Shown here piece after piece: positions 17,287-25,559 of a DNA stretch of 64,000 nucleotides. Made by a program: the position numbers and the translations under genes. Under the pieces are notes generated by a model, which worked only from the letters and a program-made list of their open reading frames with translations, had not been told where the DNA came from and searched no databases. The stretch is from NCBI GenBank assembly GCA_024278455.1, contig JAJRTE010000249.1:1-64000 (forward strand), read 5' to 3'. Numbering within the stretch: position 1 is the first letter of the stretch; each line of letters begins with the position of its first letter. The DNA comes from Myxococcota bacterium. Its GTDB lineage: Bacteria; Myxococcota_A; UBA796; JAJRTE01.

Positions 17287-18657
17287 GTGGACATCGTGGC
17301 CAACGCGCGGGAAGCCGGCGTGACCGTCGCCGGGGGCGAGCCGCTCCATCCCCTCCTGGAGCGACCTGTCCAAACCGTGCTCGCCGGCTGTGTCGAGAGC
17401 GAGCCCCTGTCGGCCGCCGCTCGAGCCCTCGTAGCGACTCACCCCGCCGCGGTGCTCGAGGGGTTGACCCTGGCCATGAAGGCGACTCGAGCCCGGTTCG
17501 GCGTGTTTGCCGTCCCCTCGGACGAGCCCGGGCTTCACGCCGCGCTCGAGGCGGTCGCCCGGGATTTCGCCCATCTGCGTATCGAGAAGGTGCTGCCCTT
17601 CCATCCGCTCGGCACGCCTCGAGTGCTTGCTCGAGAGCTGCTCGGCGTGACCGTCCCGGCAGACACCTCCCTGGGCGCTGCCGGCGTGTTGGTGTTGGAC
17701 GTGCAGGCGCTCTATCATCTCGCCGGTGCCTGTGACGGGCGGCCGGTGACGCACCGGTTCGTCACCGTGGCGGGTGAGGTCGAGAAGCCCGCGACGATGC
17801 GTGTGCCCATAGGCACGCCATTGGGTGACCTGGTGCGGTTGTGCGGAGGCGTGACCGGGGGCGTGGACGCAGCGATTGTCGTGGGGGGCGTGCTGGCCGG
17901 ACGGCTCGCCGGTTTCGAGGACACCGTCGGCCGGGACGATAGCGCGGTCTCCGTCCTTCCCGCCGCCCATCCGGCGGTCGAGCGGGTTGGACAACGTACT
18001 GACTCGATGGTGGCTCGAGCCCGTTCCGTGTGTGGTGGGTGCCGGCTCTGCACGGAAAGCTGCCCGCAGCACCTGGCCGGCCACGCCATCCAGCCGCACC
18101 TGTTGATGCGCGCGATGGCGCACGGGTTGTCCACCATCGACGACGTGGTGTTGGGGGCGGGAAGCTGTACCGGGTGTCTCGTGTGCCGGGTTGCCTGTCC
18201 GGCAGGCCTGGCACCCGGCCGGGTCTACGCGACCGTCCGCGCGCACCTGCTGGAGAAGGGCCTCGAGCAGGTCCCGGTGGGACCGCTCGTGCCGGCCCAT
18301 GAAGCCGAGCGGGAGCGGCGGATGACGAGGCGGCGCCTGGCGGAACGGCTAGGTGTGGTGCGCTACGACGGGGTGTTGCCTGTGGACGACAACTACCACG
18401 TCGTGCCTCGGGTGCAGCTTGGTGCCGACTTCGGTGTCCCCAGGGTGACGATCGGGGAGCGTGTGGAGATGGGCAGGCTCCTCGTCGACGCGGCGGAGGG
18501 CGGATTGCCGGTTCATGCCCCCATCCCTGGAGTCGTGTCTCGCGTCGTCGGCCCGTCGGCCCGTGGCTACGAAGGCGCGCCGATGGCCGGATCGAGCGGG
18601 CGGGTCGCTCGAGGCGTACCGGCGCCCAACGGCATGGTGGAGATTCGTAGTCGCTGA
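17287..18657 (+). CDS. PduS/RnfC-like Fe-S flavoprotein of the microcompartment
   Basis: 456-residue electron-transfer protein. The N-terminal half resembles the RnfC/Nuo51 NADH/FMN-binding region (PFHPLGTPRVLARELLG). A SLBB-like segment follows (VTVAGEVEKPATMRVPIGTP). Then come two four-cysteine clusters, CGGCRLCTESCP (from Cys249) and CTGCLVCRVACP (from Cys294), each suited to a 4Fe-4S centre. The C-terminal part is as in PduS. The length matches PduS (about 450). In Pdu systems this protein is linked to cobalamin reduction, but no B12 enzyme is encoded here, so NADH/NAD+ recycling or electron export through the shell is more likely (inference). GTG 17287 has GGGGGAG six bases upstream. Confidence 0.88.
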   Translation: MDIVANAREAGVTVAGGEPLHPLLERPVQTVLAGCVESEPLSAAARALVATHPAAVLEGLTLAMKATRARFGVFAVPSDEPGLHAALEAVARDFAHLRIEKVLPFHPLGTPRVLARELLGVTVPADTSLGAAGVLVLDVQALYHLAGACDGRPVTHRFVTVAGEVEKPATMRVPIGTPLGDLVRLCGGVTGGVDAAIVVGGVLAGRLAGFEDTVGRDDSAVSVLPAAHPAVERVGQRTDSMVARARSVCGGCRLCTESCPQHLAGHAIQPHLLMRAMAHGLSTIDDVVLGAGSCTGCLVCRVACPAGLAPGRVYATVRAHLLEKGLEQVPVGPLVPAHEAERERRMTRRRLAERLGVVRYDGVLPVDDNYHVVPRVQLGADFGVPRVTIGERVEMGRLLVDAAEGGLPVHAPIPGVVSRVVGPSARGYEGAPMAGSSGRVARGVPAPNGMVEIRSR

Positions 18658-18691
18658 CAAGATCGGCAAGAGGAGGCAAGGGAAAAGATTC

Positions 18692-19297
18692 ATGGATCAG
18701 GCACTGGCACTCATCGAGCTGACCAGCATTGCGCGAGGCTACCGTGTGGCGGACGACATGGTGAAGAAGGCCCCGGTGCGGCTGCTCGACATGGGTGTGG
18801 TGTCTCCCGGCAAGTTCCTCATACTGGTGACCGGAGATGTGGGGTCGGTGGAGGAGTCCTATCTGGCAGCGCTCGAGGGGGCCGGTGGTTGGATCGTGGA
18901 CCACCTGTTCCTGCCTCAACCGCACGACCACGTGGTGCACGCCCTCGAACGCAGGCCACTCGAGGCGGAGCTGGGCGCCATGGGCATCATCGAGACGTTC
19001 AGCGCGGTGTCCGCCATCAGTTCCGCCGACGTAGCGCTCAAGGCCGCTGATGTCGCGTTGCTCGAGCTGCACTACGAGCGGCACCTGGGCGGGAAGGGCT
19101 ACTTCGCGCTGACCGGGGACCTCCACGACGTGGAAGCCGCGCTGGCTGCCGCCGTGTCAGCGCTTCGGGACGGCGGGTTGCTGGTCAAGCAGGAACTCAT
19201 CGCCCGGCCCCACGCCGATTTCGCCACCTGTTGGCGGGCGGAACAGCGGCCGGAGTACGGGTTCCGGCCACGGGACGGTGGCCAGGGCGAAAGCTGA
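18692..19297 (+). CDS. BMC-T tandem-domain trimeric shell protein
   Basis: 201-residue protein with two BMC domains in a row: domain 1 begins ALIELTSIARGYRVADDMVK and domain 2 begins GIIETFSAVSAISSADVALK, ending near LIARPHADF. It would form a pseudohexameric trimer in the facets, possibly with a larger pore for cofactors or electrons. ELTSIARG, VEES and FALTGDLHDVEAA match, as I recall, the single-layer BMC-T of H. ochraceum. No Cys-rich Fe-S pore motif like PduT is seen. The start at 18692 is 34 bases after the PduS-like gene with AGGAGG further upstream. It is the only BMC-T in the window, whereas H. ochraceum has three, so further shell genes may lie elsewhere. Confidence 0.93.
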   Translation: MDQALALIELTSIARGYRVADDMVKKAPVRLLDMGVVSPGKFLILVTGDVGSVEESYLAALEGAGGWIVDHLFLPQPHDHVVHALERRPLEAELGAMGIIETFSAVSAISSADVALKAADVALLELHYERHLGGKGYFALTGDLHDVEAALAAAVSALRDGGLLVKQELIARPHADFATCWRAEQRPEYGFRPRDGGQGES

Positions 19298-19389
19298 CAC
19301 GGGCGGCACGGCTACGGTGTCGGACCGGGCGCCGTCTGGTGTGGGTCGAATCGGGCCACGGAACAGGTCCGAAGGGACGAGGTACGAGA

Positions 19390-19668
19390 ATGGAACTGGC
19401 TCGAGTCATTGGAAACGTGGTCGCGACGGTCAAGGACCCCAGCCTGGTCGGGTTCAAGCTCCTGGTCATCCAGCCGCTCGACCATCACCTGAACGAGGTG
19501 GGTGAGCCCCTGGTCGCCGTTGATCCCCTCCAGGCCGGCGCCGGGGAACTGGTCGCGTGGATCGGAGGCAGGGAGGCCGAACTGGCCTTGCCGCACGACC
19601 TGAGCCCCGTTGACGCCGCCATCGTGGAAATCATCGACGAGGTCCACGCAGCACCGGAGGCACCATGA
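19390..19668 (+). CDS. BMC-P (EutN/CcmL) vertex protein, copy 2
   Basis: 92-residue EutN/CcmL-family protein: MELARVIGNVVATVKDPSLV at the N-terminus, FKLLVIQPLD, DPLQAGAGELVAWIGG and DAAIVEIIDEV. This is the standard OB-like fold pattern of pentameric shell proteins. Its stop codon overlaps the start of the next BMC-P gene (ATGA), so the two should be translationally coupled. A 92-bp gap separates it from BMC-T. Confidence 0.94.
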   Translation: MELARVIGNVVATVKDPSLVGFKLLVIQPLDHHLNEVGEPLVAVDPLQAGAGELVAWIGGREAELALPHDLSPVDAAIVEIIDEVHAAPEAP

Positions 19669-19988
19669 TCTTGGGCAAGGTGGTCGGAACCGCCACATCG
19701 ACGGTGAAGTGCGATGTCTACGAGGGAAAGAAGGTCCTGTTCGTCCAGCCCATCACGCCGGACGGCAAGCCTGTCGGACGGAGTTTCCTGTCCGTCGATG
19801 CGGTGCAAGCAGGCGTTGGAGATATCGTCCTGGCGGCTCGAGAGGGCAACACCGCGAGGCAGATCCTGGGCACGGCCCAGGACCCGTTCCACTCGGTAAT
19901 CCTTGCCGTGGTGGATCACGTGGAGACCCGCACCGGCGACCAGGACGTTTCGGCCCCGGCGTCACCGGCGAACGAGGGCGGCGGGTAG
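19665..19988 (+). CDS. BMC-P (EutN/CcmL) vertex protein, copy 3
   Basis: 107-residue EutN/CcmL-family protein, overlapping the preceding copy by four bases. Core motifs are ILGKVVGTATSTVKCDVYEG, KKVLFVQPITPDGK, SVDAVQAGVGDIVLAA and VILAVVDHVE. A short Ala/Pro/Gly tail extends beyond the usual end. Three vertex proteins alongside one BMC-H matches the H. ochraceum complement as I recall it. The copies may differ in assembly or in binding facets. Confidence 0.95.
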   Translation: MILGKVVGTATSTVKCDVYEGKKVLFVQPITPDGKPVGRSFLSVDAVQAGVGDIVLAAREGNTARQILGTAQDPFHSVILAVVDHVETRTGDQDVSAPASPANEGGG

Positions 19989-20054
19989 CCGCGAAGCACC
20001 TCGAGCCCCCAGTCCAACGGCGCGGCAGGCTCGAGAAGGTGATGGAAGCGGATC

Positions 20055-20924
20055 ATGAACGACGAAGAACGCGCTCGAGCCGATATCATCGAGATCAGTC
20101 ACCGAGTATATGGCAAGGGTTGGGTCGCGAACCACGACGGCAACCTGTCTGTGCGCGTCGATGACGATCGTGTCGTGGCCACGCCCACTTCGGTCAGCAA
20201 GGGGGATCTGCGCCCGGAGCAGCTCATCCTTGTCGATCTCTCCGGCAAGAAGCTCGAGGGGACCCGCCGGGGGTTCTCGGAGTTCGCTCTCCATCTCGCG
20301 ATCTACCGCGCGCGCCCGGATGTGAAAGCGGTCCTGCATGCGCACCCGGTGACCGCAACGGGTTTCGCCGTTGCCGGTGTCGAGTTGGACCCCACGTTCA
20401 TGCCCGAGGCGGTGGTCAGTCTTGGCGACAGCATCCCGACGGCCCATTTCGCGCTTCCCTACGGAGACGAGGGCGCGGCCCCGCTGTCCGCGTATGTGCA
20501 GGACGTGGATGTCATGTTGCTCGCCAACCATGGCGTCATCGGGTATGGTCCGGACTTGTGGACCGCCTTCTACCGCGTGGAACTGGTGGAGCACCTGGCC
20601 AGGATCCAGGTGGTGGCGCGGCAGTTGGGTGCGGTCAACCGGGTATCGCCGGAGCACCTGACGGTGTTGCTCGAGAAGCGGCGCAAGGCCGGCCTCGGCC
20701 CGGAGGCTCGAGCCGAGACGCTGAGGCTGTCCCAGGGGGCCGCAGCGCCGGCCGGGGAGAATCCTGCATCCGCTGGTGCCGCGGGGCTGCACCTGCCCGA
20801 TGGCGCCGCGCCGAGTGCGTGGACCGGCACCGGCCCGCTGCCCGGCGTACCCGTTGAGGTTCCCGGCCAGGACGACCTCCGCCGCCTCGTCGAACAGGCC
20901 CTCGAGCGGATACGTGAGGGGTAG
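20055..20924 (+). CDS. Class II aldolase (fuculose-phosphate aldolase-like) with C-terminal encapsulation helix
   Basis: 289-residue zinc aldolase, predicted microcompartment core enzyme. Residues 1-205 are the FucA/AraD-type domain. Glu76 is the likely catalytic acid, and His95, His97 (HAHP) and His159 (NHGV) the zinc ligands, spaced as in FucA (E73, H92, H94, H155). Family members cleave fuculose- or rhamnulose-1-phosphate into dihydroxyacetone phosphate plus lactaldehyde. After the domain comes an Ala/Gly/Pro-rich linker (about 225-270) and the amphipathic helix DDLRRLVEQALERIREG, which looks like an encapsulation peptide. Free FucA is about 215 aa, so the extra 75 residues are this tail. 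It is the last gene of the operon. Its aldehyde would feed the CoA-acylating dehydrogenase. Confidence 0.9.
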   Translation: MNDEERARADIIEISHRVYGKGWVANHDGNLSVRVDDDRVVATPTSVSKGDLRPEQLILVDLSGKKLEGTRRGFSEFALHLAIYRARPDVKAVLHAHPVTATGFAVAGVELDPTFMPEAVVSLGDSIPTAHFALPYGDEGAAPLSAYVQDVDVMLLANHGVIGYGPDLWTAFYRVELVEHLARIQVVARQLGAVNRVSPEHLTVLLEKRRKAGLGPEARAETLRLSQGAAAPAGENPASAGAAGLHLPDGAAPSAWTGTGPLPGVPVEVPGQDDLRRLVEQALERIREG

Positions 20925-20941
20925 CACAGTACCATCTCGGG

Positions 20942-21241
20942 TCATCGGGGAGAGGGCGCCTCCCCGGCCATCAGCGCCGGGTGCCCGACCGCCCTCCTTT
21001 CCAGTACCAACTCGCCGGCCCACCGGGCGGCCAGCCTGGCAAGCAGGGAGTCGGATGGTTGGGGAGGGACCTCGAGCACCCAGAACCAGTGGTCACGCTC
21101 GGGCGCTATCCACAGGCGGGCAGCCTCCCGGCCAAGCACAGATTCCGTGAAACCCATGCCGAGAAGCCCATACCGACAGGCGGGTAAACCAGTTGGAGTA
21201 TCGGGTTCAGAAGCAAAGGGTAGCAAGGCGCGGCGGATCAC
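20942..21241 (-). CDS. Possible 99-residue hypothetical protein
   Basis: Minus-strand frame starting at a GTG (21241), with several Trp residues and a natural-looking composition (FWVLEVPPQPSDSLLARLAA), more protein-like than the surrounding shadow frames. It has no clear ribosome binding site and no family that I recognise. It is convergent with the aldolase gene, ending 17 bases from its stop. It may be real, or chance. Confidence 0.3.
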   Translation of the reverse strand: MIRRALLPFASEPDTPTGLPACRYGLLGMGFTESVLGREAARLWIAPERDHWFWVLEVPPQPSDSLLARLAARWAGELVLERRAVGHPALMAGEAPSPR

Positions 21242-21366
21242 GTCAACCGTTTCGCGCGCGTTTCTTCCCGACTCTCCTGCCTTTCGTGGCGTGCCCAGGA
21301 TGTGGTGCCGCTATTGTCTCGCGAGACCTGCTCCGCGTGTCCCCGTGGAAGACGGCACGATGAGAG

Positions 21367-21395
21367 TGGCCAACTCCAGCGTTCCAGGCTATACT
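21367..21395 (+). promoter_or_regulatory. Weak promoter candidate for the deacetylase-carbamoyltransferase operon
   Basis: TGGCCA (21367-21372) and TATACT (21390-21395) are 17 bases apart, about 150 bases before the start at 21543. The -10 is good and the -35 poor. Confidence 0.35.
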
Positions 21396-21542
21396 CTGAC
21401 ATCGCTGACACCGGAAGCACACCTGCTCGCGCCCGCGTCTCGTGCCCCCTGCGTTTCGTGATCGTTCCTCTCAGACCATGTACTTCGGCGCTGGACCCAT
21501 TTCATCGGTGGCACCAACCGCGAACGAAACCCAGGGATCCCG

Positions 21543-22586
21543 ATGCAACAGCCCCTACTGCTGGTGACGGTCGACGTGGAGGAGGACATGCCCGGGTGGC
21601 GAGTGACCCGGGACGTGTCTGTGGGCAATGTGCGTGCGTTGGAACGGCTTCAGGCCTTGTGCGACGGTTTCGGTGTGCCGCCGACCTATCTGGTCACCTA
21701 CCCCATGGTCGTGGAGGAGGCGTCGCGCCGGGTGCTCCGCGCGCTTCACGATACCGGTCGTTGCGAAGTGGGGGCGCACCTGCATCCCTGGAACACACCA
21801 CCGCTTCCCGGCGGGCCGCTCACCACGCCGCTTCGCGCCACGGAAATCTCGCGGAAACTGCTCGGCGAGCAGCTCGAGACGCTCACCGCCGCCATCGAGG
21901 AGGCATTTGGTAGGCGGCCGACGTCGTTCCGGTTTGGCCGGTTCGGTGTGGACGGTCCCTGCCTCATCGCCCTGGAGCGTCTCGGGTACCTCGTGGACTC
22001 GAGCGTGACGCCGGGGATTTCGTGGGTGGACGAAGGGGGGCCGGACTTCAGGGATGCCCCGGCCGGTCCCTATTTCCCTAGCCGGGTCCGGCCCGGTGAG
22101 CGAGGCGATGCCCGGATCCTCGAGGTGCCTGTCGGGACCGGGTTCACCAGGGGGATTCCCGGATGGGCGAGGCGCCTGTACCTGCACCTGCCCAGGTGGA
22201 CCCACCTGCGCGGCCTGCTCAGCCGTGACTATGCCGGTTGGGTCGAGCATGTATGGCTGTCGCCCTGGGGTCATCCGCCGGATATTCTCAACCGCGTGGT
22301 GGACGACCTGTTGGCCCGGCAGGTCCCGGTCATCAACCTGTTTCTCCACTCGAGCGAACTCGTGCCCGGCGCCAGCGGCTATGCAACGACCGGGGAGGAG
22401 GTGGACGGGCTGCTTGGCACTCTCGAGGCCGTGCTCGCCCACGCTGTGCTGTGCGGCTGCCGTGGCGAGACGCTGTCGGGATTCCGCTCCGCCTGGGTCG
22501 CAGGGAGAGCCCGCTCGAGGCGAGATGTTCGATCAACCCCCCAGCGAGAAGAGCGCTTCGGCGTGACGGAAAGGAAGGAAACATGA
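21543..22586 (+). CDS. Polysaccharide deacetylase family (NodB-like) protein
   Basis: 347-residue carbohydrate esterase 4-type protein that would remove acetyl groups from a glycan. The metal-site motifs are visible: TVDVEED near residue 10 (catalytic/metal Asp) and GAHLHPW (the HxxxH-type element in a shortened HLH form). The SFRFGRFGVDGP region fits motif 3 (RFGRxG) and NLFLHSSEL the C-terminal His motif. There is no signal peptide, so it acts in the cytoplasm or on a lipid-linked precursor. The stop overlaps the carbamoyltransferase start (ATGA), so the two are coupled and probably modify the same glycan or metabolite. The last 40 residues are Arg-rich and diverged. Confidence 0.82.
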   Translation: MQQPLLLVTVDVEEDMPGWRVTRDVSVGNVRALERLQALCDGFGVPPTYLVTYPMVVEEASRRVLRALHDTGRCEVGAHLHPWNTPPLPGGPLTTPLRATEISRKLLGEQLETLTAAIEEAFGRRPTSFRFGRFGVDGPCLIALERLGYLVDSSVTPGISWVDEGGPDFRDAPAGPYFPSRVRPGERGDARILEVPVGTGFTRGIPGWARRLYLHLPRWTHLRGLLSRDYAGWVEHVWLSPWGHPPDILNRVVDDLLARQVPVINLFLHSSELVPGASGYATTGEEVDGLLGTLEAVLAHAVLCGCRGETLSGFRSAWVAGRARSRRDVRSTPQREERFGVTERKET

Positions 22587-24277
22587 ACATACTGGGTATC
22601 TCGTCCCTGGACAACATCAGCGGGGCGACACTGGTGTGCGACGGTGACATCGTGGCGGCGGTGGCCGAGGAACGGATGACTCGAGTCAAGCTCCAGGAAG
22701 GATTCCCGGCGTTGGCGATCGATGAAGTACTCAGGATCGGGGGGCTTTCCTACGGGGACATCGACGCCGTCACCTACCCGTTCTTCCCGTGGCAGCGTGA
22801 ATCCTCCTGCTTCTGGCGGGGATTCGTGCGCAACACGATTTCCGAGGTGGGCGCGGAGACCGCATTCACAGCCAAGGTCGGGCACCTCCTGCGGTACGGG
22901 AAGTGGTGTATCGACTGCACCGGGCTCCACCGGCGGTATGGCAGGGAACTGGAGAGGGAACTCGAGGCACGCGGCCTCCTCGGCAAGCTGCACCGGGTGG
23001 AGCACCACCAGGCCCATGCCGCATCGGCCTACCTGACCTCAGGGGCCGCCGAATCGCTCATTCTGACCCTGGACTGGTACGGCGGCGGCCTGGCCGGCTC
23101 CGTCAGCATTGGCCGGCCGGACGGCATCGTGCGGGTCAAGGACTTCCACTACCCCCATTCCCTGGGCATGTTCTACGCCTTCGTCACCGCCGCGCTCGGC
23201 TTCAAGCCTGCCCGGCACGAGGGCAAGATCGTCGGACTTGCCGCTTTCGGCGACCCATCGATCCTGTACGACCGGGTCAGGAAGAAGCTTGTCGTGAGAG
23301 ACGGCGACCTCCAGTTCGTCTCCGGGATGGACATGGGTTTCGTGCGCGATCTTGCCAGGGAGTACCCGCGGGAGCACGTCGCCGCCGCGTTCCAGAAGGT
23401 GCTGGAAGACGTGGTGCAGGAGTTGACCCAGTACTACGTGCGCGTTACCGGCATGCGGAGTGTCGTGCTTGCCGGCGGTGTCGCCGCGAACGTGAAGATG
23501 AACCAGCGGGTGCACGAGATCGACGGCGTGGACCACGTGTTCGTCCATCCTGCCATGGGGGATGAAGGAACGGCCACCGGCGGCGCGCTGGATCTGGCGT
23601 TCCGGAAGGGGGAGCGTAGGAGTGGCGCGCTGGACCATGCTTACCTCGGTCCCGAGTATCCCGAGTCGGAGCTGAAGACCGCCATGGAATCCGCGGGCCT
23701 GGAACCGGTGTATGTCGAGAACATCGAGGAGGAGGTGGCGCGCCACATCGCCAGCGACAAGGTGGTCGCCCATTTCGACGGACGGATGGAGTACGGGCCT
23801 CGAGCCCTTGGCAACCGGTCGATTCTGTACCAGGCCAAGGACCCGGCGGTGAACGACTGGCTCAACAAGCGGCTCCGCCGGACCGAGTTCATGCCGTTCG
23901 CCCCGGCGACGGCCGTGGAGGATGCGGACCGGTGCTACCACAACGTGTCCGGCGCCGAGCACACTGCCAGGTACATGACCATCACTTTCCGCTGCACCGA
24001 GGAAATGAAGCGTCAGTCGCCCGCCGCGGTGCACGTGGACGGCACCGCTCGCCCGCAACTGGTCCATCCCGGCCACAACCCGAGATTCTACAAGATTCTC
24101 CGGGCCTACAAGGCGCTGACGGGCATTCCGAGTATCATCAACACCTCGTTCAACATCCACGAGGAGCCTATCGTCTGTTCGCCCCAGGACGCGGTGCGGA
24201 CGGTCCAGGAAGGCCGCCTGGACGTGCTTGTCATGGGGCACTACCTGGCAGAACTGCCCCCGGTCGAGGGGGAGTGA
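22583..24277 (+). CDS. NodU/CmcH-family carbamoyltransferase
   Basis: 564-residue enzyme that would transfer a carbamoyl group from carbamoyl phosphate (through carbamoyl-AMP) to a hydroxyl of a sugar or natural product. The Kae1/ASKHA-type N-terminal domain has HHQAHAASAY (metal ligands) and LAGGVAANVKMN. The C-terminal domain has RMEYGPRALGNRSI, FMPFAPA and NTSFNIHEEPIV, all diagnostic. Length is typical of the family. The ATG at 22583 follows AAGGAAGGAA. Coupled to the deacetylase gene, it suggests decoration of a deacetylated sugar, as in nodulation-factor or aminoglycoside-like chemistry, although no glycosyltransferase is adjacent. The acceptor is unknown. Confidence 0.93.
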   Translation: MNILGISSLDNISGATLVCDGDIVAAVAEERMTRVKLQEGFPALAIDEVLRIGGLSYGDIDAVTYPFFPWQRESSCFWRGFVRNTISEVGAETAFTAKVGHLLRYGKWCIDCTGLHRRYGRELERELEARGLLGKLHRVEHHQAHAASAYLTSGAAESLILTLDWYGGGLAGSVSIGRPDGIVRVKDFHYPHSLGMFYAFVTAALGFKPARHEGKIVGLAAFGDPSILYDRVRKKLVVRDGDLQFVSGMDMGFVRDLAREYPREHVAAAFQKVLEDVVQELTQYYVRVTGMRSVVLAGGVAANVKMNQRVHEIDGVDHVFVHPAMGDEGTATGGALDLAFRKGERRSGALDHAYLGPEYPESELKTAMESAGLEPVYVENIEEEVARHIASDKVVAHFDGRMEYGPRALGNRSILYQAKDPAVNDWLNKRLRRTEFMPFAPATAVEDADRCYHNVSGAEHTARYMTITFRCTEEMKRQSPAAVHVDGTARPQLVHPGHNPRFYKILRAYKALTGIPSIINTSFNIHEEPIVCSPQDAVRTVQEGRLDVLVMGHYLAELPPVEGE

Positions 24278-24495
24278 CCGCCTCCGGGGGAGGGCATGAG
24301 GCGGGCGCCCGTCCGCGAGCCGCGCTGGTGGGACCGCCGCGGCGATGCCTTCTTACGAGAGGATTCTACTGGTCAATACCCGGATCGGCGACTATCCTTG
24401 TACGGTTTCGGGAGAGGGTCCGAACCGGTCGGGGTGCGTCGTGGCGACCCTTCGCGCTCGACGGGCCGAGTTGTTCCTGTCAGGAGAATGCGATC

Positions 24496-25512
24496 ATGCG
24501 AGTTGGACTCTGCGGCTTTCCCGGGTCCGGGAAGTCCACGGTTTTTCAGGCCTTGTCTCCAGGCGCACCCAGTCGCCGCGGAGGCGTCGTGCTGGGGAAC
24601 ATCAAGGTTCCAGACCCCAGGGTGGACGAACTGGCAAGGTACTTCAAGCCACAGCGGACGGTGTACGCCGAGACCACGTTCATGGATGTCCAGGGCGCCG
24701 GCGGTCGTGTTGGGGGTGCGTTTCCCCCGAACGTGATCGAGGCCATGCGCCATGCCGATGTGCTCGTCCACGTGGTGCGCACCTTCGAGAGTCCCTACGT
24801 GTCCACCCCGCCGGACCCGCAGCGTGACATCGACGCCTTCGAGCAGGAACTCATTCTGCTCGACCTGGGCATCCTGGAAAAGCGTGCTCAGCGGTTTGCC
24901 AAGGAGCACCGGAAAGGCCTCGAGGTCGATGTCAACGCGACCTGCTTGGCCTGGCTCGAGGATGGGCAGCCGCTGCGCGAGTTCGAGCTGACCCCCGGTG
25001 CGCGGCAGACCCTCCAGGGTATCCAACTCCTTTCCCTGCCGCCGCTGATCACGCTGTTCAACATCGCCGAAGACGATTGGGAAACGTCGCCCTGGAGGAC
25101 GCAGGACAGAACGGACACCCTCGCGATCTGCGGTGCGCTCGAGGCCGAGATCGCCCAGATGCCTGCCGGCGAGCAGCAAGCGTTCCTCGATGCCATGGGG
25201 CTGGGTGAACCGGCCCGCAACGGCTTCATTCGCGCCGCCTACCGGGCACTCAACCTGGTGAGCTTCCTCACCGTGGGGCCGGACGAGTGCCGGGCGTGGC
25301 CGGTGCGCCGAGGCTCCACGGCCAGGAAGGCAGCCGGAAGAATCCATTCGGACCTGGAGCGAGGGTTTATCCGCGCGGAAGTCTACCGCCTCGAGGACTT
25401 GAGGCAATACGGCACCGAGGCCGCGCTGAAGGCCGCGGGGAAGATCCGTGTCGAGGGGAAGGACTACATCGTCCAGGATGGAGACATCCTCCACGTCCGT
25501 TTCAACGTGTAG
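24496..25512 (+). CDS. Short YchF/Obg-like GTPase-family protein with TGS domain
   Basis: 338-residue cytoplasmic P-loop protein of the YchF/OLA1 type. Walker A is GFPGSGKS near residue 8. FMDVQGAG holds the G3-like DxxG element, and NIAED stands where YchF proteins have their NxxE motif (ATP-preferring). The C-terminal TGS region is clear: GPDECRAW, AAGRIHSDLERGFIRAEV, DGDILHVRFNV. Standard YchF is about 363 aa; this one is shorter and diverged in the coiled-coil insertion, so it is probably a paralogue rather than the housekeeping copy. AGGAGA lies eight bases before the ATG at 24496. The 218-bp spacing from the carbamoyltransferase allows a separate promoter. Confidence 0.85.
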   Translation: MRVGLCGFPGSGKSTVFQALSPGAPSRRGGVVLGNIKVPDPRVDELARYFKPQRTVYAETTFMDVQGAGGRVGGAFPPNVIEAMRHADVLVHVVRTFESPYVSTPPDPQRDIDAFEQELILLDLGILEKRAQRFAKEHRKGLEVDVNATCLAWLEDGQPLREFELTPGARQTLQGIQLLSLPPLITLFNIAEDDWETSPWRTQDRTDTLAICGALEAEIAQMPAGEQQAFLDAMGLGEPARNGFIRAAYRALNLVSFLTVGPDECRAWPVRRGSTARKAAGRIHSDLERGFIRAEVYRLEDLRQYGTEAALKAAGKIRVEGKDYIVQDGDILHVRFNV

Positions 25513-25559
25513 CTCGAGACCGGATCGAGGCGAGGCGTGGGGGTGACCGGAAACGGCGA

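Larger units (their letters stand above)
20925..21542. other. 618-bp stretch between the BMC operon and the deacetylase operon
   Basis: Contains one plausible minus-strand small frame (20942-21241) and a promoter candidate for the next operon (21367-21395), both listed. Nothing else convincing was seen, and no clear terminator after the aldolase gene. Confidence 0.5.
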
